DNA of 64,000 bases, taken from assembly GCA_022376925.1 (NCBI GenBank), contig JAIOJX010000026.1, forward strand, positions 250,105,330-250,169,329, written 5' to 3'. Position numbers and translations under genes: made by a program. The notes below the pieces were generated by a model, which had not been told where the DNA came from, searched no databases, and worked only from the letters and a program-made list of their open reading frames with translations. How positions within the stretch are numbered: the stretch's first letter is position 1; each line of letters starts with the position of its first letter. Of this stretch, positions 13,481 through 27,356 are shown in pieces. Source of the DNA: Tragulus kanchil. Lineage: Eukaryota > Chordata > Mammalia > Artiodactyla > Tragulidae.

Positions 13481-14664
13481 TTTATTTTTCTTCCTACTCA
13501 TTTTTCTGTTTGGGGGTAATAAGAAAATAATAAATATTAAATAAGTTTGCAAGCAGCATTAACACTTGCAACTCTGAGTCTGGATAAACTGATTTCTCTG
13601 TGCGTGTGTATGTGTGTGTGCATGTGAATATTCATGGGAGGAGGGAAACTAGAGAAAGGAAAATACCAAATTAGTCATTGCCAAGGGACAGGAGCTGATT
13701 TAAAATGAGACTTGACATACCCTCACCTCCCCCATAGAAGCTCAACTCATAAAATTTTAGGAAACAGAACAGTCTCAACCGTGATGTAAGTAGGAGATCA
13801 GTAAATCAGAAAGCAACCCGAATAGTCTCTCTCCCTCTCACCTTCATCATTCTTTTTCCCCAAAAATAATGTTAAACAGAAGCTAGGTCGAGAAAACTAC
13901 TGTTTGTTGAGCTACATTTTAAACCGATGACTCTAATTTCCAACCAACTCTTACTAATCACAGCTGATCTTTAAAAACCATTTGAGTTTAAGCCTGTGAC
14001 ACAGGGAATGAATTTGCAACATGAGTTCTTACAAAGCCCAAGTCCGAAGTTTTTGCCAAGTTGGGTTTTGATCACACGGGCTTGCCTGGAGCAGCTCCAG
14101 GACCACAGCTTTACTGCTACCATCCTGGCCTGGCCCTGGAACATTAACTTCCTCTTCATCTGGGGCAAGTTTCCCATCACACGGTGTATTAGGACACCAA
14201 TCCTTTTCTAAAGTGTTTAGGATAAACTAATTAGAATTTGATTTTCAATTCTAAGACGTTCAAGAATTACTAGGGAGGAGCATGGGGAAATGAAGTTGCT
14301 GTGCAATTTCAGGCAAAGTTCAGAACTTCGTAAATCAGCAAAACAATCACTCTGTTGCAAACAATTCTCAAGGCGCTTCAGTGGCAAAAATGCAAGTCAG
14401 TAGCTCCCAACAATTGAGAAACAATTACCAAGAAAATGTTCATGTCTATTAAAAAAAAAAAAAAGAAGAAAAGAAAATGTTCATGACTCCATCCAAAAAA
14501 TAAATAAAAGAACTGTCAGGTTACCCTGTTTGCATATTTATGTTTAAATCTGAGAGAGTTTGTTAAAAAGCAAACATACTCTGCTCTTGGGGGGTTGGGG
14601 GTATGGGGAATGCTTCCAGAAAGGCTTGCCAGTTTAAAATACTGAACATTAAAACTGTGTTATT

Positions 14665-14973
14665 GGGGCTTCCCCTGGTGGTCCAGTGGGTAAGGACACC
14701 GCCTTGCAGTGCAAGGGGCACTGGTTCGATCCCTGGCCTGGGAGGATCCCGCGTGTCGCGGAGCGGCTGGACTGATGTGTCCAATTACTGGGCCAGAGCT
14801 CTGAGGCGCATGCGCCCAGAGCCGGCGCTCTGTGACGACAGAGGCCACCGCGATGGGAGGCCCACAGGAGCCAAAGAACAAAGACGGATGAAAATGGAGA
14901 ACTAAAGGACCAATAGAAGTGGCCCACTCGTCCCCTCCCCCCCCCCCCCCACCCCGCAAAAAAAAAAAAAAAA
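14665..14973 (+). mobile_element. Young CHR-type SINE with poly-C/poly-A tail
   Basis: Near-intact SINE starting gggcttcccctggtggtcc. Many CpGs are preserved (cccgcgtgtcgcggagcgg; gcgcatgcgc; gccggcgct), which suggests recent insertion. The tail is a long C-run and then an A-run. The target-site duplication aaaactgtgtta is perfect at 14651-14662 and 14974-14985. Confidence 0.85.
14806..14815. promoter_or_regulatory. NRF1-type palindrome inside young SINE
   Basis: GCGCATGCGC, the palindromic NRF1 consensus, is part of the SINE body. It is repeated at 15916-15925 by duplication 6. Older SINE copies in this window show decayed versions. Binding is inferred only. Confidence 0.5.
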
Positions 14974-15774
14974 AAAACTGTGTTACTTTACCCCAATCAC
15001 ACTTCCCTCACAGAACCTTCTATTCTCCAGCTGTGTTATTCTCAAAAATTATGGCTGTCCCAAGAATTTCAGTCATTACAAGAAAGTATCAGTGGAAAGT
15101 GAGATGGAGCACAAGTGTTAATGACTCCACGCATTATTTCTTTAATACTTCGAATTGAGGATAAAGCATCTCCTGAAAATGAACATTAAGTATATAGCAT
15201 TTTCTTCTGCCTTCTGAGAAAAACTTCAGATGGGTCCTCTGAAATAAAGATTTCCAGTTCTGAAGGTGTGAAGAGATCCATTTAGTCAGTTTGAGAGATT
15301 CTGCAATAACACATGCTTTATGCGGAGATGGGGCATGTTGATTTGAATGAGGATAGGTATTCCCTCCAGAATACAGTGAACTTAAAGTTCAGTGATGCAT
15401 TTTGGTATTTTGGCTGATCTGAAAGATGGAGGTGAAAGTTTATTGTAGCGAATACAGGTTAAAAATTATCGAGAGATACACTTTCCTAAGCGGCTAAGGC
15501 AACCCACTTCATGAAACTTCTTTTATTTATTTGGACCACCAGGGGAAGCCCTCTATTGGTTTTTCATTTATCTATTTTCATCCATCTTTATTCTTTGGCC
15601 TGTGCGGGCCTCCCATTGCAGTGGCCCTTCTCATTGCAGAGCACTGGCTTTATGTTTAAATCTGAGAGAGTTTGTTAAAAGCAAACATACTCTGCTCTTG
15701 GGGGTTGGGGGTATGGGGAATGCTTCCAGAAAGGCTTGCCAGTTTAAAATACTGAACATTAAAACTGTGTTATT

Positions 15775-16088
15775 GGGGCTTCCCCTGGTGGTCCAGTGGG
15801 TAAGGACACCGCCTTGCAGTGCAAGGGGCACTGGTTCGATCCCTGGCCTGGGAGGATCCCGCGTGTCGCGGAGCGGCTGGACTGATGTGTCCAATTACTG
15901 GGCCAGAGCTCTGAGGCGCATGCGCCCAGAGCCGGCGCTCTGTGACGACAGAGGCCACCGCGATGGGAGGCCCACAGGAGCCAAAGAACAAAGACGGATG
16001 AAAATAGAGAAATGAAAGACCAATAGAAGTGGCCCGGCCGTCCCCCCCCCCCCCCCCCCCCCACCCCCCCACAAAAAAAAAAAAAAAA
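15775..16088 (+). mobile_element. Young CHR-type SINE (duplicate of 14665-14973)
   Basis: The same insertion within copy 2 of duplication 6. Body substitutions are minimal (aaatagagaaatga against aaatggagaacta), and the poly-C tract is longer. Confidence 0.85.
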
Positions 16089-16640
16089 AAAACTGTGTTA
16101 CTTTACCCCAATCACACTTCCCTCACAGAACCTTCTATTCTCCAGCTGTGTTATTCTCAAAAATTATGGCTGTCCCAAGAATTTCAGTCATTACAAGAAA
16201 GTATCAGTGGAAAGTGAGATGGAGCACAAGTGTTAATGACTCCACGCATTATTTCTTTAATACTTCGAATTGAGGATAAAGCATCTCCTGAAAATGAACA
16301 TTAAGTATATAGCATTTTCTTCTGCCTTCTGAGAAAAACTTCAGATGGGTCCTCTGAAATAAAGATTTCCAGTTCTGAAGGTGTGAAGAGATCCATTTAG
16401 TCAGTTTGAGAGATTCTGCAATAACACATGCTTTATGCGGAGATGGGGCATGTTGATTTGAATGAGGATAGGTATTCCCTCCAGAATACAGTGAACTTAA
16501 AGTTCAGTGATGCATTTTTGGTATTTTGGCTGATCTGAAAGATGGAGGTGAAAGTTTATTGTAGCGAATACAGGTTAAAAATTATCGAGAGATACACTTT
16601 CCTAAGCGGCTAAGGCAACCCACTTCATGAAACTTCTTTT

Positions 16641-16911
16641 ATTTATTTGGCCACTTTTTATTGGCCTTTCATTTATTTATTTTCATCCATCTTTGTTCTT
16701 TGGCCTGTGCGGGCCTCCCATTGCAGTGGCCCTTCTCATTGCAGAGCACTGGCTCTGGGTGCCTGCACTCCAGGTCTCTGGCTCGGTAACTGGACATACT
16801 CAGTCCAGCCCCTCTACGGCATGTGGGATCTTCCCAGGCCAGTGATCGAACTGGCGTCCCTTGTACTGCAAGGTGGAGTCCTTACCCAGTGGACCACCGG
16901 GGAAGCCTCCA
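16641..16911 (-). mobile_element. CHR-type SINE
   Basis: Complete reverse-orientation copy ending in the head ggaccaccggggaagcc. It is flanked by the imperfect target-site duplication aaacttctttta / aaacttcctttta. A scrambled partial version lies at 15527-15649. Confidence 0.8.
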
Positions 16912-17413
16912 CAAAACTTCCTTTTAAGAGGACCAGCATGAGCCTCCTATTCAGGGCTTCCTGAAGGTAAACTTCACTTACTCAGCAGGTATAGCCTCTT
17001 CCTTACAAAGGAGTGGATTGCGAGTGTGCAACCCGAGTCTCTTAATAATCCAAACTTGAGAAGTAAATTTACCTATGATAGCAGAATTTGCCCTTAGATT
17101 TACTTGAGCATTCTCCTCGTGAAAAGCAAAGGAGGAGGAAGAGTAGAAGACAGACAGAATTAGGAAGATGGAAGAAAAAATTATGGACTAGGGCGGGGAG
17201 GGGAACAAAAATCAAGGAATGAAGTAGTCTCTTGTAGAAATACAGTTTCCACCACTATGTTATACAGTTAAAACAGACTGCCCTTTTGCGCCTTCCAGCA
17301 GCTTCACGAGTATGATTCATGGAACAATGTGGACTTAAATATGCCCTTTGCCCATTTAAATACAGCAGGATCAAGAAGCCTCGGACAAGGACAACATTAT
17401 ATGAGATCAGCTA

Positions 17414-17830
<417 letters not shown>

Positions 17831-18137
17831 CTATTCAGGTTAATCTAGGAACCTCAGAGGCAAAAAGTCTCGAGCGAATAATAAACTAAAACACCAAGTC
17901 AATACGAGGATCTGCTCAAAATCCACAGGAAAACAGGCTCACACTTTTTAAGTGGGAGCCTTGAAATGGCTTAACAAGGAGCAAATTAAGCTCTTAGGCT
18001 TCAGCACAGATCCCTCTGGTCTCTACACAAACTTCAAACCATTTTAAGCAGGGACTTTGAGGTAATTTATCACTACACCAAGAGTCGACTGCTCCAGGAT
18101 CTTGCTCCGTTCCTAAAGAAGGACTGCTCATCTGAAC

Positions 18138-18336
18138 CACTGCTGTTTACTCGCTAAATCATGTCCAACTCTTTGCGACCCCATGAACTGTACCCCTCCT
18201 GGTTCCTCTGTCCATGGGACTTCCCAGGAGTGGGTTGCCATTTTCTTCTCTAGGAGACCTTCCTGACCCAGGGGTCGAACCCCCGTCTCCTGCCTTGGCA
18301 GGTGGATTCTTAACCATTGAGCCACCCAGGACATCC
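18138..18336 (-). mobile_element. Bov-tA-type SINE
   Basis: Reverse orientation. The words aatcatgtccaactctttgc, gagtgggttgccattttctt and ggattcttaaccattgagcc are the Bov-tA signature. Target-site duplication catctgaac on both sides. Ruminant-specific, so it fixes the clade. Confidence 0.9.
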
Positions 18337-19030
18337 CATCTGAACAGTAACCTTTTTTCTCTCCAGCCACATGTATAGATAACATTAAGCTGGCCCTAAA
18401 TTCAAAGCACAACGCTCATGTTAAATGGTTTTGAAGCACTTTCTTAAGCCAGGATTTATTTCAGAATTCCTCAGCCAGTTAGAGACCCAGCATTCCCCAC
18501 AGACCAAGGAACAGATACATGCAGGGTTTGAGAGCTGAATTTTCAGTGCATATGCAGACCAACTGAAAATGATTCCTCTGACACTCAGAATAATGAAATC
18601 TGCCAGAGTGGAGCTAGCAGGCGGTGTAAACCTTTGTAACCCAAGAGAAGTTGCTCCTCCTCCCAGTCCACGGTTCTGAATGGGTGGGATGACTACACAT
18701 AAAGCCAGGAGATGGCAGGCATTTATCTCAGCCTTAAGAATTACCAAGGATACTGGCAACTGCATCTGACTCAGACTGGTCCCTCTTTCCTTTTTATAAT
18801 CAACCCTAAGACTCTATGGCCACTGTGAACATTTCCCAAATCAAATATGCCCCTCCACCATTTCCAGAGCCCAAGAGTCGAGAGAACAGAACAGAAAACA
18901 GGTGCAATTTAAATACAGCATAGAGATGCTAGCTGTGGTGGTATAAATATATGTCCGCGAGTGTTTTGAAACTTCTCCCTTCAAGAGGGGAAACTTGGTT
19001 CCTCGTGCCTTGAGCATGAGTTGGACTAGC

Positions 19031-21316
19031 AAAGACAGCATGGCAGACTAGTGTATGTATCTTCAAGATTAGGACTAGAAGGCACGTGGTTTGCCGTCTG
19101 CTCACTCTAGGCTCACTCATAGTGTCATGAGGACACTCAAGCAGGGCAGTAGACAGGACCACATGACAAGGAACTGAAGCTTCCCATCAACAGCATGTGA
19201 GTGAGCCATCCTGGAGGTTCCTCCTACCGCACTCAAGCCTTCAGATGCCTGCTGCCCTGACGACAGCTTGACTGTTACCCCATAAGATCCTGAGCTAGAA
19301 CCACAGGCCTGAGTTGTTCTGAGACCAGTGACTAACTCTGTGAGGTAATAACTTTGTGTTCTTTTACGCTGCAAGTTTTAGAGGTAATTTGTTTTCCAGT
19401 AATCAATAATTACTACACTAACTCTTTAATTAGAGAAATCGACCTAATGCAATGTATGGAAAAACTTGAAAACGGATATTAAATATTAAAGAATAATAAA
19501 AACTTTTAGGTGTGATAAAGTATGATTATGCAAGAGAAGTATTTTTAGGGAATGCATTTTGTAGTATTTAGGAGTAGTAAAGAGTTGTGATGTTTGCAGT
19601 TTAGTTTCTAATGTAATTTGCAAATATATACAGTTGGCCACATACAGATAAAGCAAAATCTGGCAAAATTTTAATAGCTGTTGAATCTAAATATTGTTGA
19701 TATGAATGATCAAACTTTTTTCACTTTCTGTATGTTTCAGTTTTTCTATAATCAGAAGTTAGGAAAATACAATACTGGTATTTTTGCAGTTTTAATAAGA
19801 GAACATAATTTCTAATAAATGATTCTTAATGTCTAGGTAAAAAACTAATATAAATTGTGGCTGTATAGGAACTATCTCCTATACTACCAGTCTACTTCCC
19901 TGAATAATGACCCCTTAACACACAGTTGTGTATGAAACCATGAATCCAACTGGAGGGCTATAGGCCAAAATAAATGTAATTAAATAATTAATCAGTTGGG
20001 TTTGCTACTATTTCCCTCCAGTCCCATAAGCCAAAACCAAGAGCGGCCTCAATCTGTCCATCTTCTTTGGTCTCTGGACTCTTAACAGGAGCTACCATTT
20101 GAATGATTATTTGTAAAGCATTTATAGAATTTCTGAATCTTACAAGAATCGTATGAGGCATAATTGACTTTCAGTAACATGAGGGACAGAAAGACACATG
20201 GCAGACTAGTGTATGTATCTTCCCATTTGGCCGTCTGCTCACTCTAGGCTCACTCATAGTGTCATGAGGACACTCAAGCAGGGCAGTAGACAGGACCACA
20301 TGACAAGGAACTGAAGCTTCCCATCAACAGCATGTGAGTGAGCCATCCTGGAGGTTCCTCCACCGCACTCAAGCCTTCAGATGCCTGCTGCCCTGACGAC
20401 AGCTTGACTGTTACCCCATAAGATCCTGAGCTAGAACCACAGGCCTGAGTTGTTCTGAGACCAGTGACTAACTCTGTGAGGTAATAACTTTGTGTTCTTT
20501 TACGCTGCAAGTTTTAGAGGTAATTTGTTTTCCAGTAATCAATAATTACTACACTAACTCTTTAATTAGAGAAATCGACCTAATGCAATGTATGGAAAAA
20601 CTTGAAAACGGATATTAAATATTAAAGAATAATAAAAACTTTTAGGTGTGATAAAGTATGATTATGCAAGAGAAGTATTTTTAGGGAATGCATTTTGTAG
20701 TATTTAGGAGTAGTAAAGAGTTGTGATGTTTGCAGTTTAGTTTCTAATGTAATTTGCAAATATATACAGTTGGCCACATACAGATAAAGCAAAATCTGGC
20801 AAAATTTTAATAGCTGTTGAATCTAAATATTGTTGATATGAATGATCAAACTTTTTTCACTTTCTGTATGTTTCAGTTTTTCTATAATCAGAAGTTAGGA
20901 AAATACAATACTGGTATTTTTGCAGTTTTAATAAGAGAACATAATTTCTAATAAATGATTCTTAATGTCTAGGTAAAAAGCTAATATAAATTGTGGCTGT
21001 ATAGGAACTATCTCCTATACTACCAGTCTACTTCCCTGAATAATGACCCCTTAACACACAGTTGTGTATGAAACCATGAATCCAACTGGAGGGCTATAGG
21101 CCAAAATAAATGTAATTAAATAATTAATCAGTTGGGTTTGCTACTATTTCCCTCCAGTCCCATAAGCCAAAACCAAGAGCGGCCTCAATCTGTCCATCTT
21201 CTTTGGTCTCTGGACTCTTAACAGGAGCTACCATTTGAATGATTATTTGTAAAGCATTTATAGAATTTCTGAATCTTACAAGAATCGTATGAGGCATAAT
21301 TGACTTTCAGTAACAT
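19031..21316. repeat. Tandem direct duplication 7 (about 1140 bp unit)
   Basis: Copies 19031-20180 and 20190-21316. The first about 40 bp of copy 2 have lost roughly 20 bases relative to copy 1, and a TAC/CAC indel occurs near 20360. AT-rich intron. Confidence 0.97.
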
Positions 21317-23190
21317 AGTACGTGGACACACTACTATAAAATTTTCAAACAACAGAAAAGTTCAAAGCACAGTGTCAAACACTGAAGTCCCCTTTACTCA
21401 GCCCTGCTGAGTACAGGCAGGTCAGCAATTAGGGCAGGTAAATAAATGAAAGGACCTGCACAGAAACACTCGGTCAATAACTGGGAAAAACAAATCATGT
21501 TAGCTCCATAAGCCCTGGCCCAGCCATAAAAGTCATCTACACTGCAACCTGCCCCAACAAAAATGTTAGTGTCACACCTTCTCCTACTTGGAGAACACTG
21601 TAATTTCTCAACATGAACACAGAGCTTTAAAGGGATTCAAAAGAAAAACTTTTCTGATATGTCAAATCCTTTGTGTTTAAAAACAATTTTATCTTTTATG
21701 TCATTAGAGCTAATATTGCCAAACCTTTATCAGTGTAACAGTACCTACAATGGTATAACAATAAGATAAGCCATGGTAGGCATCCTCAATAGTCCACTGA
21801 AATGAAGAACCAGTATTACAATTCAGTTCTCATTAGCACAATCATTCAGCCAATATTCTTAGGGGTCTAGGATAAATAGCTTTTATACATAATGCTACAT
21901 ATGAAAATAATCTTATTAATGATGCAATTAAAGCTACATTAAGCATCCCCCTAACAAATACATAAGAATGAGATATCTCAGCCAAGCAAATGGTAAACTG
22001 GTCTGAGGATTCCCCACTTTGATTTATAATTTTGCATTGCTTATAGAAGAACAACTTTAGCAATCATTTTCAAGACAAACTCGTTCCATAGGTTATAAAT
22101 CCTATACTACCAGTCTACTTCCCTGAATAATGACCCCTTAACACACAGTTGTGTATGAAACCATGAATCCAACTGGAGGGCTATAGGCCAAAATAAATGT
22201 AATTAAATAATTAATCAGTTGGGTTTGCTACTATTTCCCTCCAGTCCCATAAGCCAAAACCAAGAGCGGCCTCAATCTGTCCATCTTCTTTGGTCTCTGG
22301 ACTCTTAACAGGAGCTACCATTTGAATGATTATTTGTAAAGCATTTATAGAATTTCTGAATCTTACAAGAATCGTATGAGGCATAATTGACTTTCAGTAA
22401 CATAGTACGTGGACACACTACTATAAAATTTTCAAACAACAGAAAAGTTCAAAGCACAGTGTCAAACACTGAAGTCCCCTTTACTCAGCCCTGCTGAGTA
22501 CAGGCAGGTCAGCAATTAGGGCAGGTAAATAAATGAAAGGACCTGCACAGAAACACTCGGTCAATAACTGGGAAAAACAAATCATGTTAGCTCCATAAGC
22601 CCTGGCCCAGCCATAAAAGTCATCTACACTGCAACCTGCCCCAACAAAAATGTTAGTGTCACACCTTCTCCTACTTGGAGAACACTGTAATTTCTCAACA
22701 TGAACACAGAGCTTTAAAGGGATTCAAAAGAAAAACTTTTCTGATATGTCAAATCCTTTGTGTTTAAAAACAATTTTATCTTTTATGTCATTAGAGCTAA
22801 TATTGCCAAACCTTTATCAGTGTAACAGTACCTACAATGGTATAACAATAAGATAAGCCATGGTAGGCATCCTCAATAGTCCACTGAAATGAAGAACCAG
22901 TATTACAATTCAGTTCTCATTAGCACAATCATTCAGCCAATATTCTTAGGGGTCTAGGATAAATAGCTTTTATACATAATGCTACATATGAAAATAATCT
23001 TATTAATGATGCAATTAAAGCTACATTAAGCATCCCCCTAACAAATACATAAGAATGAGATATCTCAGCCAAGCAAATGGTAAACTGGTCTGAGGATTCC
23101 CCCCCACTTTGATTTATAATTTTGCATTGCTTATAGAAGAACAACTTTAGCAATCATTTTCAAGACAAACTCGTTCCATAGGTTATAAAT
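21014..23190. repeat. Tandem direct duplication 8 (1087 bp unit)
   Basis: Copies 21014-22100 and 22101-23190 abut exactly. The main difference is three extra C in a C-run at about 23100. The segment 21014-21316 is also in duplication 7, so it occurs three times (about 19879, 21014, 22101). Confidence 0.97.
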
Positions 23191-23728
23191 TGTGTACCTA
23201 CTGTGTGTAAAGACCTGTGGAATCAGAGTGCAGCAGCAGTGGCTGCCTCTCAGGGTGGGCTGGGGCACAACCGAACCAATCCAGCACAACGTGACTTTCT
23301 AGAGAAACGGGAAGACCTGACAGGGGCTGGGGTTCTACAGCCTCTGTCAAACCTCTGAGAGGGAAAATCTGTGCAATTAATATGAAATATACATTTTACC
23401 TGAAAAGAAAAAAAATTTTTTTTAAACTCCAGTGAATGATAAAGAGTGGAGTGTCTTCTGAAGCCTGTGGAGGGAAGGGCCCTTTTCTCTGTAGTTTACT
23501 TTGAAATGTATCAAAGATTGAGACGTACTGATAAATGGAGGCTGGCCATGTGGTAACATAAACAATTCATGAGAGAATCTAGGTAGTACATATACAGGTG
23601 TTCAATGGGAAGCCACTTCAGTGTGCATTCTTGAAATTTTTCATCACACTGTCAGAAGGGGAAAAGATGCAACCCGGCTAAATGGGAACACAGCAAACGT
23701 TAAAACAGTAAATTAAGAAATATGTTTA

Positions 23729-24100
<372 letters not shown>

Positions 24101-24842
24101 TCACCTATGACAAAAATAAACTCATCCACTACCAGGAAAGGAGGTTCACAGAGGCGCCAGCAGAGAAATATAATGTACTGATACCTTCCAAAGGCACTGC
24201 TAATGAAAAGGAAATTTTCATATTCACATCCATTGTGAGTAATCCGTTCACAAAATTTTTTACATTGGAGTAAGATTCAGGGAAGAATATCCTTGTGCTT
24301 ACCTACAATGATAGTGTTTAACCCATCATTATGCTGAGATTCCAAGCACAGATCATTCATCATCCACCCAGAGGATCACAAAACCTAGAAACCATAGTAG
24401 CACAACGTGACTTTCTAGAGAACGGGAAGACCTGACAGGGGCTGGGGTTCTACAGCCTCTGTCAAACCTCTGAGAGGAAAATCTGTGCAATTAATATGAA
24501 ATATACATTTTACCTGAAAAGAAAAAAAATTTTTTTTAAACTCCAGTGAATGATAAAGAGTGGAGTGTCTTCTGAAGCCTGTGGAGGGAAGGGCCCTTTT
24601 CTCTGTAGTTTACTTTGAAATGTATCAAAGATTGAGACGTACTGATAAATGGAGGCTGGCCATGTGGTAACATAAACAATTCATGAGAGAATCTAGGTAG
24701 TACATATACAGGTGTTCAATGGGAAGCCACTTCAGTGTGCATTCTTGAAATTTTTCATCACACTGTCAGAAGGGGAAAAGATGCAACCCGGCTAAATGGG
24801 AACACAGCAAACGTTAAAACAGTAAATTAAGAAATATGTTTA

Positions 24843-25214
<372 letters not shown>

Positions 25215-25505
25215 TCACCTATGACAAAAATAAACTCATCCACTACCAGGAAAGGAGGTTCACAGAGGCGCCAGCAGAGAAATATAATGTACTGATACCT
25301 TCCAAAGGCACTGCTAATGAAAAGGAAATTTTCATATTCACATCCATTGTGAGTAATCCGTTCACAAAATTTTTTACATTGGAGTAAGATTCAGGGAAGA
25401 ATATCCTTGTGCTTACCTACAATGATAGTGTTTAACCCATCATTATGCTGAGATTCCAAGCACAGATCATTCATCATCCACCCAGAGGGATCACAAAACC
25501 TAGAA

Positions 25506-25632
25506 CCTAGACACCTGTGTTCTCCCCTTCATCTGCCTGTGATCTGCTGTGTAACATTGGGCAACTCATTTGGGCTATTTGGATTGTCTCTGCTGTAAAT
25601 CAAGGGGTGAGTTTATATTAAATAACTGATGC
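25506..25632 (+). mobile_element. MIR-type SINE relic
   Basis: MIR-like core: gatctgctgtgtaacattgg, gcaactcatttgggc, gtctctgctgtaaatcaagg. Old and decayed. Confidence 0.6.
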
Positions 25633-25895
25633 ATTAAATTAAAAAAGGAGTCTACCAAATATAATAAGCATCTAGAATCCTCTTTGTCAGTCACACAGGA
25701 AAACCAAGATGATGGTGTTTGAAGCTAGAAAATACAGATTTCTAAAAAATTACAGTATAATGGGTAAAGCCGCCTAATATATATGTGCAGGGAGCAACAG
25801 GAGCCGAGAGCAGGGAATCATAACTCAGACTAGATGTTACAGTAGGCTTCCATCGAGACGTGACAACTGAAGTGGTCTTGAAAAGAAGGGAGATG

Positions 25896-26035
25896 TTGAT
25901 CCTGTGATAAATCATAATGACAAAGAATATGGAAAAGAATATATATGTGTGATGGAGGCACTTTGCTGTAGAGCAGATATTAATACAACACTGTAAATCA
26001 ACTATACTTCACTAAAACTTTTTTAAAAAGAAATG
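25896..26035 (+). mobile_element. L1 3' UTR tail
   Basis: gatcctgtgataaatcataa, gaatatatatgtgtgatgga, ctttgctgtagagcag and the end caactatacttcactaaaac match the cetartiodactyl L1 3' UTR. Confidence 0.7.
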
Positions 26036-26334
26036 AGACAGTGAAAGATACAGATAAGAAGAGGAAGAAGAAATTTTTCTAGACATTGTGAGGGGAATTT
26101 TCAGCACACTGAAGAAAACTTGTGAAGTCCTCAGAACCTATGGAGAGTGAAATTTAGGACTTAGAAATACAAAGACAGATGTGACGACAAATTCAGTGAC
26201 TTGTGAAAGTATAAAGACAAAGGAAAATACATGAAAATAGTTTACTTTTATATAGAGTATGCCATATAAAATTTGTAACACTTTCACAAATTTTGATTTT
26301 TATAACATTTTCACAAATTGGGATTTTTCTCAGT

Positions 26335-26445
26335 AGACCAGTAGGACTGTTATACTCATTCTACAAATAATAAAGTTGCTGCTGAGGTGCCAAGGATCAC
26401 ACAGCTATTAAGTTGCTGCTTACTCCAGGTTTGGTGCTAGTTGCT
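26335..26445 (+). mobile_element. MIR-type SINE relic
   Basis: tactcattctacaaataata followed by gaggtgccaaggatcacaca is the common MIR 3' word pair. Confidence 0.5.
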
Positions 26446-26617
26446 CCGATGCACCATACCTTGCATAGGAAATCTCTGCCAACAGAGAAATTTGACCTAT
26501 TTGATCATCATCATCAACAACAGAAGTGGTTAATAATTAGTGAAAACTAGCAGTGTGCCAGGCACAGGTCTAAACACCCCACATGCAATCCTCCAACAAC
26601 CACATGAAGGTGGTGGG

Positions 26618-26713
26618 TTACATCATTGACATTAAGGCTATTGATCCTAAGGTCGGTAATGTTACTGACATTAAGGCCAGTAACGTCAAGGTTGTTGACA
26701 TCAAGGTCAGTAA
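26618..26713 (+). repeat. Imperfect minisatellite-like repeat
   Basis: Degenerate units built on tTGACATtAAGGc..gta recur four times within about 95 bp (ttgacattaaggct, tgatcctaaggtcggtaa, actgacattaaggccagtaa, ttgacatcaaggtcagtaa). Confidence 0.6.
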
Positions 26714-27078
26714 GCAAGACAGCAGCCTGGCTCTAGAACCCACACCCTTCCCTTCCAATTCATCCTGCCTTCCAAAAAGCTGGCTTCAACTCAGAGAAAG
26801 ACAGTCTTGACATCTGTACCCATGGGGCATCTGTAAAGTGAATCAAGTAGCACTTCTGCACCTTGAATTCTCATCTCTTTCTCCCTTTTTCTAAGCTGGT
26901 CCCCACAGTCAGCCTCAGACTCACTCTCTTCAGTGTTGTTCAGCCTGTCTTTGTGTCCCCCTAGCTGATGCTCTTGGAACCCTTAGCTGGCTGTAACACA
27001 AATCAAAATGTACAATTAGATGTTAGTTATTCTTGCTAAAGAAAATGTTTCTGCTACAACAAGGTCCTATTGTGTAGC

Positions 27079-27300
27079 TGTGCTGGTGTTTAGTCAGTTG
27101 CTCAATCGTGTCCAACTCTCTGTGACCCTTTCGATTATAGCCTGCCAGCCTCCTGTCTGGGATTGTCCAGGCAAGAATACTGGAGTGGGTTGCCATTTCC
27201 TCCTCCAGAGGATCTTCCTGACTCAGGGCTCCAGCCCAAAGTCTACTGTGTCTCCTGCATTGCTGGTATATTCTTTACCTGCTGAGCCATCGGGAAATAC
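27079..27300 (-). mobile_element. Bov-tA-type SINE nested in L1
   Basis: Reverse-orientation Bov-tA (gctcaatcgtgtccaactct; actggagtgggttgccattt; cctgctgagccatcggg). Target-site duplication cctattgt(g/a)tagc at 27066-27078 and 27301-27313. Confidence 0.9.
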
Positions 27301-27356
27301 CCTATTGTATAGCATAGGGAACTATATTCAATATCCTGAGATTAAACCATAATGGA

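Larger units (their letters stand above)
11085..14536. other. Unduplicated intronic segment
   Basis: No exon recognised. It holds a MER5A-like relic, an old LINE fragment, an (AC)n and a GT-rich stretch near 13600-13630. The open frames at 12020-12369 lack any family resemblance and are regarded as chance. Confidence 0.6.
14537..16754. repeat. Tandem direct duplication 6 (about 1106 bp unit)
   Basis: Copies 14537-15649 and 15649-16754. The poly-C and poly-A tract lengths of the contained young SINE differ between copies. The last about 120 bp of copy 1 are a garbled version of the SINE at 16641-16754. Confidence 0.96.
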
